The position numbers and the translations under genes were made by a program. A model generated the notes under the pieces. It worked only from the letters and a program-made list of their open reading frames with translations, was not told the origin of the DNA and made no database searches. Below, piece after piece: positions 49,260 to 59,300 of a stretch of 64,000 nucleotides of DNA. Where the stretch lies: contig NZ_LLZC01000001.1 of NCBI RefSeq assembly GCF_001461825.1, positions 105,658-169,657 on the forward strand, written 5' to 3'. Each line of letters starts with the position of its first letter. Position 1 is the first letter of the stretch. The stretch comes from Bacillus velezensis. GTDB taxonomy: Bacteria; Bacillota; Bacilli; Bacillales; Bacillaceae.

Positions 49260-50396
49260 GTGAAAGCACTGACATACCAAGGAAAAGAACATATGGAAGT
49301 GAAAGAAGTCCCGGCACCCGCCATTCAAGATGAGAGAGATGTCATCGTTCGAATCACCGCAACCGGGATATGCGGTTCAGACCTTCATTTATATAAAAAC
49401 GGAATACCCGCCGATCCGGGTTATATCGTCGGGCATGAGCCGATGGGAATCGTTGAAGAAACGGGCAGTCAAGTCAAAAAGCTGAAAAAAGGCGACCGGG
49501 TCGTGATTCCTTTTAACATCGGCTGCGGAGAATGTCATTATTGCAAGCACCAGATGGAAAGCCAGTGTGATGAATCAAATCCAAACCCTCATACAGATGC
49601 CGGCGGCTTATTCGGTTTCTCGGAGTTTAACGGTAATTATCCCGGCGGGCAGGCTGAATATTTACGTGTTCCTTATGCTGATTTCTCTTCTTTTCTGGTT
49701 CCGGCAGACAGTGAGCTTGAAGATGAGCAGGTGCTGCTTCTGTCAGATGTCATGCCGACCGCCTTTTGGAGCGTCCAGCACAGCGGAGTGAAAAAAGGGG
49801 ATACAGTCGTTATTCTGGGATCAGGCCCGATCGGCTTAATGGCGCAAAAATTCGCGTGGAAAAAAGGAGCTAAACGGGTTATCGCAGTTGATCAAGTCCC
49901 GCACCGCCTTGAACATGCGAGACGCATAAACGGAGCAGAGACCTTCAATTTTTCAGAACATGATGAGATCGGGAAACTGCTGCATGAACAAACGTCAGGG
50001 GGCGCGGATGTAGTGATTGATTGTGTCGGAATGGACGGCACGCCGCTTTCAAAAGAAAAAACAGAGCAAAAACCGAATCAGTTCGGAACGATCAGTCCGA
50101 TTCTTACAGCATCAGAAGCCGTTAAGAAGTTCGGAACCGTGCAGCTCACGGGCGCATACATTTCTGAAGCGGACGGCTTTCCGCTCGGCGATTTTTTCAC
50201 ACGCAACGTTTCTTTAAAAATGGGCCAGGCACCCGTTATTCATCTGATGCCGATGCTGTATCAAATGATCGAACAAAATGAAATTGATCCGACGGATATC
50301 ATTACACACAAAATGAGTCTTGCGGAAGCTCCTGCTGCATATGATATATTTGACAAAAAAGAAGATGGCAACATTAAAGTGATTTTGAAGCCATAG
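49260..50396 (+). CDS. Zinc-dependent alcohol dehydrogenase, formaldehyde-dehydrogenase-like
   Basis: A 378-residue medium-chain zinc dehydrogenase. Catalytic zinc ligands are Cys38 (TGICGSDLHL) and His59 with Glu60 (VGHEPMG); the structural zinc site has Cys89, 92, 95 and 103 (CGECHYCKHQMESQC). The NAD motif is ILGSGPIGLMAQKFA. An insertion at GMDGTPLSKEKTEQKPNQ and the stretch LKMGQAPVIHLMPML are typical of the glutathione-independent formaldehyde dehydrogenase-like group; B. subtilis AdhB has the same length. The GTG at 49260 follows AAAAAGGAG. It lies 64 bp after zagA and 14 bp before yckC, so it may be expressed with zagA under zinc limitation. Confidence 0.88.
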   Translation: MKALTYQGKEHMEVKEVPAPAIQDERDVIVRITATGICGSDLHLYKNGIPADPGYIVGHEPMGIVEETGSQVKKLKKGDRVVIPFNIGCGECHYCKHQMESQCDESNPNPHTDAGGLFGFSEFNGNYPGGQAEYLRVPYADFSSFLVPADSELEDEQVLLLSDVMPTAFWSVQHSGVKKGDTVVILGSGPIGLMAQKFAWKKGAKRVIAVDQVPHRLEHARRINGAETFNFSEHDEIGKLLHEQTSGGADVVIDCVGMDGTPLSKEKTEQKPNQFGTISPILTASEAVKKFGTVQLTGAYISEADGFPLGDFFTRNVSLKMGQAPVIHLMPMLYQMIEQNEIDPTDIITHKMSLAEAPAAYDIFDKKEDGNIKVILKP

Positions 50397-50410
50397 CGAG
50401 GAGAAACACG

Positions 50411-50845
50411 ATGAATATTTACAGACCGGCGGGATTTTGGATCAGATTGGGAGCCGTGGTACTCGACTATTTAATTACTTCAGTGCCTTTGGCGATTATT
50501 TTTATGCTGGCAACAGGAAAAGATCCGAATGAGAGCGCAATGATCAGCATTATTTTGACTCTTTATGGTATTTTGCTCCCTGTATACTGGAACGGTTATG
50601 TTATCGGCAAAAAGATCTGCGGTATCCGCATCGTCAAAAAAGACGGAACTCAGGTAGGCTTTCTCACTATGATTTTGAGAGTGCTTGTGGGCGGCCTGAT
50701 ATATGGCGTGACGTTTGGAATCGGTGTGATCGTGAGCGCATTCATGGTCGGAATGAGAGAAGACAGACGGTCAATCCACGATTTTGTAGCAGGAACGTAT
50801 GTCACATACGCGCTGCCGGACGAATCGATTGAAAAGAGCGAATAA
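50411..50845 (+). CDS. yckC: RDD-family membrane protein YckC
   Basis: A 144-residue membrane protein with three hydrophobic segments and the RDD-domain pattern: AGFWIRLGAVVLDYLI (Arg and Asp), GKKICGIRIVKKDGTQVGF and MVGMREDRRSIHDFVAGTYV. RDD proteins are thought to act in transport or sodium/proton exchange; no role is known for YckC. It follows the dehydrogenase by 14 bp (CGAGGAG site) and ends in a terminator. In B. subtilis yckA and yckB (amino acid importer) precede it; they are missing here. Confidence 0.87.
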   Translation: MNIYRPAGFWIRLGAVVLDYLITSVPLAIIFMLATGKDPNESAMISIILTLYGILLPVYWNGYVIGKKICGIRIVKKDGTQVGFLTMILRVLVGGLIYGVTFGIGVIVSAFMVGMREDRRSIHDFVAGTYVTYALPDESIEKSE

Positions 50846-50860
50846 TTTCGCTCTTTTTTT
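50833..50860 (+). terminator. Terminator of yckC
   Basis: AAAGAGCGAA pairs with TTCGCTCTTT around a short AT loop and runs into T's; the stem overlaps the yckC stop. Confidence 0.85.
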
Positions 50861-50916
50861 GCATAAAAAATGGATGGGGGAGCAACATATAACAAACGTT
50901 AAAGGAGGAAAGAGTC

Positions 50917-52780
<1,864 letters not shown>

Positions 52781-52784
52781 AAGT

Positions 52785-52822
52785 TCCCTGAGAGAAATAT
52801 GATTCTCTCAGGGATTTCTTTT
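52785..52822. terminator. Terminator between bglC and nin
   Basis: TCCCTGAGAGAA pairs perfectly with TTCTCTCAGGGA around a 6-base loop, followed by TTTCTTTT. It mainly serves bglC; its right edge touches the nin stop. Confidence 0.9.
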
Positions 52823-53219
52823 ACATTGCGGCTGCATCAATAATATACGTATCCGCATGAAGATCGGATATTTCGGCAGGCACTGAATAACAGGTAAGGC
52901 TGTATCGGCCTTTCGGAATATTAAAAGAAAGCCGCTTTGACATCACGCTTTCAATCTCAATTCCATCTTTTACAGCCTCAAAGGGAACAGTCGCTTTTTT
53001 CTCATAGGATGGTACCGGTTCACTTGTGTTAAGCCTGAGGACGATAAATGCCCTCGTATTTCTCCTTGCTTCAAATGAAACAGCTCCGTCAGCTTCCGCA
53101 TATCCTTTTTCAATAGCTTCATCGGTCCAATCGATAACAGGCGGTTCTGAATCTTTTTGGAAGATTGTAAATTGATGATAAGAAATGGCCAGTTCTTGCG
53201 GTTTCCATGATTTAATCAA
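52821..53219 (-). CDS. nin: Competence nuclease inhibitor Nin (ComJ)
   Basis: A 132-residue protein that inhibits and controls the DNA-entry nuclease NucA in competent B. subtilis. The N-terminus MIKSWKPQELAISYHQFTIFQKDS and the C-terminus SDLHADTYIIDAAAM are close to the known ComJ. No signal peptide. Twenty bases downstream of nucA on the same strand, with AGGAGGAACAG upstream of its ATG; the pair is ComK-dependent in B. subtilis. Confidence 0.95.
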   Translation of the reverse strand: MIKSWKPQELAISYHQFTIFQKDSEPPVIDWTDEAIEKGYAEADGAVSFEARRNTRAFIVLRLNTSEPVPSYEKKATVPFEAVKDGIEIESVMSKRLSFNIPKGRYSLTCYSVPAEISDLHADTYIIDAAAM

Positions 53220-53239
53220 TGCGCTGTTCCTCCTGTTTT

Positions 53240-53686
53240 TTACTTGATTTTAAATAATACTCTCGTTCCGTCGGGATCATTGGTAAGCTGGTGTCCGACC
53301 CAAGAGCCGGCTCCGCGGTTGTCTGCCGGAGAAATATATTCTACGGAGGCATTATTTCCGCCCTGTTTACAAACCGCCATCGGCCATTCATCCCTATCGT
53401 ATCCCGTTTTGACAGGCACATGTTTAAGAGATTGCTCACGCCGCTTATGTACTCCGTCTCTGTCAATGGTGCATATGCTGGAATGTCCTTCTTTTATCGC
53501 GTCCTTAATATGCTTTGCTGTTTCCGGATATCGATCGGACGGAAATAGGATTACCTTGTCGTAATCACTCTTCTGAACGGTCTGCTCGTTATCTGAGAAA
53601 AGATCACCCTTGATCAGGGCCGCGACTGCTCCGGCAATGATGATAAGAACAAGCAGCAGTGCTTTTAATGTTTTCAAGAGTATCAA
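53240..53686 (-). CDS. nucA: Membrane-bound DNA-entry nuclease NucA (ComI)
   Basis: A 148-residue nuclease with an N-terminal membrane anchor ([19 protein letters not shown]) and an extracellular nuclease domain: [33 protein letters not shown], the [10 protein letters not shown] active-site motif and [16 protein letters not shown]. It cuts incoming DNA at the surface to create ends for uptake during transformation. The start appears to be TTG at 53686 just after GGAGGTGA; a second TTG lies nine bases later. Followed by nin. No clean pair of ComK boxes was found upstream. Confidence 0.93.
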   Translation of the reverse strand: MILLKTLKALLLVLIIIAGAVAALIKGDLFSDNEQTVQKSDYDKVILFPSDRYPETAKHIKDAIKEGHSSICTIDRDGVHKRREQSLKHVPVKTGYDRDEWPMAVCKQGGNNASVEYISPADNRGAGSWVGHQLTNDPDGTRVLFKIK

Positions 53687-54007
53687 TCACCTCCAGTTTT
53701 AAATTGCTGTTAAGCTGGTCCAAGAATAAAGCAGAATCGGCCGGCTGTAAAGCTGTTAAAATATATTTCTCAGCCGCAATTCAGCTGAATATCTGTAAAA
53801 CCATCCGCACAAATCAACTTTATTCATTAAAAATTCGATCAGAAAGTGTTTTTTGCCGTTTCCTTATTCAGAAATGAACGGTTGCGGCCGTATCGTCAAT
53901 TGACTTATTATAGCGATAAGCTCACCGGCGAGGTATCTTCGTCTGCGAGTGTCGTGCGAAACAGGACGATAAAAAGACGGCCATCTGATAAGAAGGCCGT
54001 CAGCAAA
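53687..54007. other. Non-coding stretch where tlpC lies in B. subtilis (321 bp)
   Basis: It holds the nucA upstream region with scattered A/T runs (AAAATATATTTC near 53758, AAAAATTCGATC near 53827) that only weakly resemble ComK half-boxes, and at the right end the hxlB terminator. Open frames here are short, lack ribosome sites and resemble nothing known. I see no recognisable remnant of the chemoreceptor gene tlpC. Confidence 0.5.
53971..54001 (-). terminator. Terminator of the hxlAB operon
   Basis: On the minus strand GACGGCC pairs with GGCCGTC around a 12-base loop and is followed by TTTTT. Confidence 0.85.
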
Positions 54008-54565
54008 TCATTCCAGATTCGCATGCTTTGTAAACATGTCTGCTGAATTCAATTCTTTTTTCTCCATGATTTTTAGAATAACCGCATCGTAGAACAGCAG
54101 AAGAGTTTGTTCGAATAAAGAACCCATCGGCTGAATCGTCTTTCTGTCTCCGCCGGTCTCTTCTTTAGGAGAGCCGGGAATCGTTATTGTAAGATCCGCA
54201 AGTTTGCCGAGACTTGAAGCGGGGTTAATCGTTAATGCAGTGATGATGCCGTTAAGGTTTTTGGCTTTTTCAGCCGTATGAAGCAGACTTTTTGTTTCGC
54301 CTGAGCCTGAGCCGATGATGACGAGACCGCCTTCTTGGAGGGGAGGGGTAAGCGTCTCACCGACGATGTAAGCGTTCAGGCCGATGTGCATCATCCTCAT
54401 GGCGAACGCTTTAGCCATAAAGCCGGAACGTCCCGCTCCGGACGTGAAGATTTGATCTGCCGATAAAATCAGATCCGCAAGCTTGTCAGCTTCACTGTCG
54501 GCTATTAATGCTGCGGTGCGGGATATTTCATTTAGTATTTCATGTAAGTATTCAGTCGTTTTCAT
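54008..54565 (-). CDS. hxlB: 6-phospho-3-hexuloisomerase HxlB
   Basis: A 185-residue SIS-fold isomerase converting D-arabino-hex-3-ulose 6-phosphate to fructose 6-phosphate in the ribulose monophosphate pathway. SIS motifs: IFTSGAGRSGFMAKAFAMRMMHIGLNAYIVGE, VIIGSGSGETKSLL and TINPASSLGKLADLTITIPG. Its ATG overlaps the hxlA stop (ATGA). With HxlA it fixes formaldehyde, a detoxification role in B. subtilis. Confidence 0.96.
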   Translation of the reverse strand: MKTTEYLHEILNEISRTAALIADSEADKLADLILSADQIFTSGAGRSGFMAKAFAMRMMHIGLNAYIVGETLTPPLQEGGLVIIGSGSGETKSLLHTAEKAKNLNGIITALTINPASSLGKLADLTITIPGSPKEETGGDRKTIQPMGSLFEQTLLLFYDAVILKIMEKKELNSADMFTKHANLE

Positions 54566-55197
54566 GATCCTTGTGTGATCAGCTGTTTCATTTTAGCAGC
54601 AGCATCCGCTTTATTGTCAGCTCCCGTAATGCCTCCGCCGACAATGATTAAATCTGGGTTTTGTTTGATGGCTTCAGGAAGCGTATCAAGTTTAATGCCT
54701 CCGGCAATTGCGGTTTTAGCGCTCTTGACCGCTTTTTTAATCGCCGTCAGTTCCTCGAATGAATTTTTTCCTTCTGCTTGAAGATCATAACCTGTGTGAA
54801 CACAAATATAATCAACACCGAGTTGGTCAATTTCTTTTGCCCGTGTTTCAAGGTTTTTTACGTTAATCATGTCGACGAGGATTTTTTTCTGCTGTTTTTT
54901 TGCTTCGGCAACCGCCCCTTTGATTGTTGAGTCGTCTGTCGCCCCTAAAACGGTGATGATGTCGGCTCCCGCTTCTGCCGCTTTCATGATCTCGTAACCG
55001 CCTGCATCCATGATTTTAAGATCGGCAAGCACTTTCAAGTGAGGAAAGGCTGTTTTCATTTCCTGCACGGCTTTCAGTCCTTCATTAATGACAACGGGAG
55101 TGCCGATTTCTACAACATCTATATATTGTTCGACCTCTTTCACAAGTTCAATTGCTTCCGGGATATTTACTAAGTCTAATGCCAGCTGTAATTCCAC
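54562..55197 (-). CDS. hxlA: 3-hexulose-6-phosphate synthase HxlA
   Basis: A 211-residue OMP-decarboxylase-like barrel that condenses formaldehyde with ribulose 5-phosphate. Motifs: LQLALDLVNIPEAIEL, VVEIGTPVVINEGL, VLADLKIMDAGGYEI (DxKxxD), CVHTGYDLQAEGKNSFEEL and PDLIIVGGGITGA (phosphate binding). The GTG at 55197 follows GAGGAGTGG; the frame continues to 55266 without a site. Translationally coupled to hxlB. HxlR, encoded divergently, activates it in response to formaldehyde. Confidence 0.95.
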   Translation of the reverse strand: MELQLALDLVNIPEAIELVKEVEQYIDVVEIGTPVVINEGLKAVQEMKTAFPHLKVLADLKIMDAGGYEIMKAAEAGADIITVLGATDDSTIKGAVAEAKKQQKKILVDMINVKNLETRAKEIDQLGVDYICVHTGYDLQAEGKNSFEELTAIKKAVKSAKTAIAGGIKLDTLPEAIKQNPDLIIVGGGITGADNKADAAAKMKQLITQGS

Positions 55198-55259
55198 TTT
55201 ATATCCACTCCTCTTTTTCATGTATTTCCATTCTATAGAGTGCCCCGCATGTTGAGAAG

Positions 55260-55292
55260 TACGCACTTTGAAGTCTAATAGTTACTTTGAGG
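55260..55292. promoter_or_regulatory. Possible HxlR-binding direct repeat
   Basis: ACTTTGAAG at 55265 and ACTTTGAGG at 55284 repeat at a distance of 19 bp in the space between hxlA and hxlR. HxlR is known to bind direct repeats upstream of hxlAB; assignment of these copies is by position and repetition only. Confidence 0.45.
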
Positions 55293-55428
55293 ATACTGTC
55301 CCCGCAGGCAATGCGCTTTGTTTCAGCAAAACTGCGTGGTAGTATAAACTGACGAAAGTTGTGTGAAAAAGTAAGCGTGTATGAATAGATGATAACCGTA
55401 CAAAAAGTAAGAGGAAGGAGAATTGTCC

Positions 55429-55791
55429 GTGAGCCGAATGGATGAGAAAACGTTTAATTGCGAAAAGGAATTGACGCTTGCCGTGATAGGCGGGAAGTGG
55501 AAAATGCTGATTATGTGGCACTTGGGAAAAGAAGGGACGAAGCGGTTTAATGAGCTGAAAGCTTTAATTCCGGATATTACGCACAAAATTCTTGTGAATC
55601 AGCTCAGGGAGCTGGAGCAGGATCTGATCGTTCACAGGGAAGTTTACCCTGTCGTCCCTCCGAAAGTGGAGTATTCTTTAACGGCGCAAGGAGAAAGCCT
55701 TATGCCGATTCTGGACGCCATGTATAAGTGGGGAAAAGATTATATGGAATTAATCAACATTGATAAAACTGCAATAAAGGAATCTTTTTGA
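55429..55791 (+). CDS. hxlR: HxlR-family transcriptional activator HxlR
   Basis: A 120-residue winged-helix regulator, namesake of the HxlR family: [77 protein letters not shown]. The conserved cysteine just before [13 protein letters not shown] is the formaldehyde-sensing residue proposed for this family. The GTG at 55429 follows GGAAGGAG by 8 bases and gives the known MSRMD start; TTG at 55423 is an alternative. Divergent from hxlA, which it activates. Confidence 0.94.
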   Translation: MSRMDEKTFNCEKELTLAVIGGKWKMLIMWHLGKEGTKRFNELKALIPDITHKILVNQLRELEQDLIVHREVYPVVPPKVEYSLTAQGESLMPILDAMYKWGKDYMELINIDKTAIKESF

Positions 55792-55823
55792 AGTGCTCTA
55801 TATAAAATAGAGTGCTTTTTTTG
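55792..55823 (+). terminator. Terminator of hxlR
   Basis: AGTGCTCTAT pairs with ATAGAGTGCT (two wobbles) and runs into seven T's. Confidence 0.85.
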
Positions 55824-56382
55824 CGGTTTAATGAAATCATATTGCGAACATTCGGACTGTCTGTTTCGGTTCTTGCGCTGTTTTTCCGGGTCAGATTACG
55901 TACATAAATTTTTTTTATTTCTGCCATAACTGGATATTCGACAGATTTTCATTATAGTTTAAAGATTTTTAATTTTACGTAAATAATATTTTTGAAAATA
56001 AATTGCGGGATGCCGCAAAATACCCTCTGGATTTGTCGGATTTTTTTTCGGTGTGCCGCATGAAACTTTTCACCCATTTTTCGGTGATAAAAACAATATT
56101 TTCATATAAAGTGAACGTAAGTAGATATATAGAAATACATGCAGAAATAGGTAAACCTTTCGTGCTTACAATCAATGGCTTTTTGTCTTGATTTCTCATA
56201 AATTTGATGCCGTATTTCGGACTGCGCGGGTGAACGGATGACGGATTTCGGCGGTGATTGAATCGGGATCGTTTTTGGAGGTAAGTGGTTCTTTTGGCTT
56301 GAGAATGAGTTAGGGACATAGAGGGAGGCTGTTTCTAAGGGAGAATTGACAACTTTATCTTAAAAAGGGGAGGCGCACACAT
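55824..56382 (+). promoter_or_regulatory. srfA operon control region with two ComA boxes (559 bp)
   Basis: TTGCGGGATGCCGCAA (56003-56018) fits the ComA consensus TTGCGG-N4-CCGCAA exactly; TTTCGGTGTGCCGCAT (56046-56061) is a weaker second box, 43 bp away centre to centre, about four helical turns. Another half-like TTTTTCGG lies near 56078. The promoter should follow, with TATAAA near 56104 as a possible -10; the -35 is unclear. A leader of about 270 bases precedes srfAA. ComA, active at high cell density through ComX/ComP, drives srfA in B. subtilis. No protein gene seen here. Confidence 0.85.
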
Positions 56383-59300
56383 ATGGAAATAACTTTTTAT
56401 CCTTTAACAAATGCTCAAAAACGTATCTGGTATACAGAAAAATTCTATCCGAACACAAGCATTTCAAATCTAGCCGGTTTCGGGAAACTCATTTCTGAAG
56501 ACGGCGTACAGGCTCATTACGTTGAGAAAGCGATACAGGAATTCGTCCGGCGGTATGAGTCGATGAGAATCCGTCTGCGGCTTGATGATGAGGGGGAGCC
56601 CGTTCAATATGTGAGCGAATACCGTCCGCTCTCTATCGGGCACACGGATATCAGGCAAGCCGGCTGCTCTGCGGACGAGCTGTCCAAATGGGGGCGTGAA
56701 GAAGCTGGCAAGCCTCTGGCGTTATATGATCAGGATTTATTCCGTTTTTCCGTGCACACGATCAGTGAAAATGAGGTCTGGTTTTACGCTAATGTGCATC
56801 ACATTATTTCAGACGGGATTTCCATGACAATTCTGGGCAATGCGATTACTGATATTTATTTGGAGCTTTCAGGCGGGACAAGTGAGGAACAGACGGAGAT
56901 TCCTTCTTTTATTGAGCACGTGCTGACAGAGCAGGAATATGTGCAGTCGAAGCGGTTTAAAAAGGATCGGGATTTTTGGAACGGGCAGTTTGAGACCGTG
57001 CCGGAGCTTGTGTCCCTGAAACGGAGCCAGGCAGATGCGGGTCTTAATGCGAAACGGTTTTCTCAAGAAATTCCTCACGACTTATATGGCCGCATTCATT
57101 CATTCTGCGAGGAGCATAAAGTCAGCGTACTGTCTCTGTTCCAGTCAGCTCTGATCACTTATCTCTACAAAGTGACCGGCCGTGATGACGTTGTCACGGG
57201 TACGTTTATGGGAAACCGGACGAATGCGAAAGAAAAGCAGATGCTCGGGATGTTCGTATCTACGGTGCCTGTGCGGACAAGCGTTGACGGAGGACAGTCG
57301 TTCTTGGAATTCGTTAAAGGCCGGATGAAGGATCTGATGAAAATTCTCCGCCACCAAAAGTATCCGTATAACCTGCTTGTCAATGATTTGCGCGCTTCGA
57401 AAAGTTCGCTGAGCAGATTGTTTACGGTGGCTCTGGAGTACCAGGTGATGCAGTGGCAGAAAAAAGAGAATCTGTCCTTCCTGACAGACCCTATTTTCAG
57501 CGGAAGCGGTACAAATGATATTTCAATTCATGTGAAGGAACGATGGGACACCGGGAAATTGACAATTGATTTTGACTATCGCAGCGACATTTTCAAGGGG
57601 GAAGAGATTGAATCTGTTTCTGAACGTTTGATCACGCTGATTGAAGATGCGATTTCATCTCCTGATCGCATAATTGATGAACTTACTCTTCTTTCTGAAT
57701 CCGAGAAAGAGCGGCTGCTGAAACGGGCCTCCGGTAATCCGGTGAATTACCGCAAGGAGATGACGATTCCGGGGCTGTTTGAAGAGAAAGTGAAGTCACT
57801 GTCTGACAAACCCGCGGTTGTGTATGAAGGTCGAACATTGTCCTATCGCACATTGCATGAACAGTCAGGACGTATTGCCGGACGTCTTCTTCAAGCCGGG
57901 ATATCAGCCGATTCTCCTGTCGCGGTGCTGCTTGGCCGTTCTGAGCGTGTCATTGCGGCAATATTGGGAATTTTGAAAGCGGGCGGCGCCTATGTGCCGA
58001 TAGATCCTGACTTTCCGGCGGATCGGATTCAGTACATTTTGGAGGACAGCGGAGCGAAGGCTGTTCTGACGGAAGCCGGAATACAGGCGCCTGCAGCGGA
58101 TGCCGAACGGATTGATTTTGACGAGGCTGTTCAGTATGAGACGGCTGCGGACGGTGTCAGCACACAATCAGACCGGCTGGCTTACATCATCTACACGTCA
58201 GGTACAACGGGGCGGCCGAAAGGCGTGATGATTGAGCACCGGCAAGTTCATCATCTGGTGCAATCACTGCAGCAGGAGATTTATCAATGCGGTGAGCAGA
58301 CGTTAAGAATGGCGCTTTTGGCTCCGTTTCATTTTGATGCGTCCGTCAAACAGATATTCGCTTCGCTTCTTTTGGGACAGACGCTTTATATCGTGCCGAA
58401 AACGACTGTGACGAATGGCTCGGCACTGCTGGACTATTATCGTCAAAACCGGATTGAAGCCACTGACGGAACGCCTGCACATCTGCAGATGATGGTTGCG
58501 GCCGGAGATGTCAGCGGAATTGAACTCAGCCACATGCTCATTGGGGGAGAGGGCCTGTCCGCGGCTGTTGCTGAACAGCTGATGACGCTCTTTCATCAAT
58601 CGGGCAGGACGCCGCGTCTGACGAATGTCTACGGGCCGACAGAAACGTGCGTAGATGCGTCCGTGCATCAGATGTCAGCCGATAACGGAATGAATCAACA
58701 GGCGGCGTACGTTCCGATCGGAAAACCGCTCGGCAACGCCCGTCTGTATATATTGGATAAGCACCAGCGGCTTCAGCCCGACGGCACGGCCGGTGAGCTG
58801 TATATCGCGGGTGATGGTGTAGGCCGCGGCTATTTAAATCTTCCGGATTTGACCGCAGAGAAGTTTTTGCAGGACCCGTTTAACGGAAGCGGCCGCATGT
58901 ACCGCACGGGTGATATGGCGCGCTGGCTGCCGGACGGGACGATCGAATATATCGGCCGTGAAGATGATCAGGTGAAAGTCCGCGGCTACCGTATTGAGCT
59001 GGGAGAAATTGAAACGGTGCTCAGAAAAGCTCCGGGCGCGGCGCAGGCCGTCGTGCTGGCACGGCCGGATCAGCAGGGCAGCTTAGATGTCTGCGCATAT
59101 ATCGTTCAGGAAAAAGGAACCGAGTTTCACCCTGCCGAGTACAGGGAGTATGTGTCCAAGCACCTTCCTGATTACATGGTGCCCGCTTACTTTACAAAAA
59201 CGGACGAAATTCCGCTCACGCCGAGCGGGAAGGCGGACCGCAAAAAGCTGTTTGCGCTTGATGTGCAGGCTGTCAGCTCATCCGAATATGCCGCGCCGAG

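Noticed and set aside
49238..49330. Possible leader peptide (ATGAAAAAGGAG...) ahead of the alcohol dehydrogenase
   Set aside because: It has a good ribosome site but reads 31 codons in a different phase across the dehydrogenase start and has no similarity; AAAAAGGAG within it is better explained as the dehydrogenase ribosome site.
53846..54046. 66-codon plus-strand frame between nucA and hxlB
   Set aside because: No ribosome site, overlaps the hxlB terminator and C-terminus, no similarity to TlpC.
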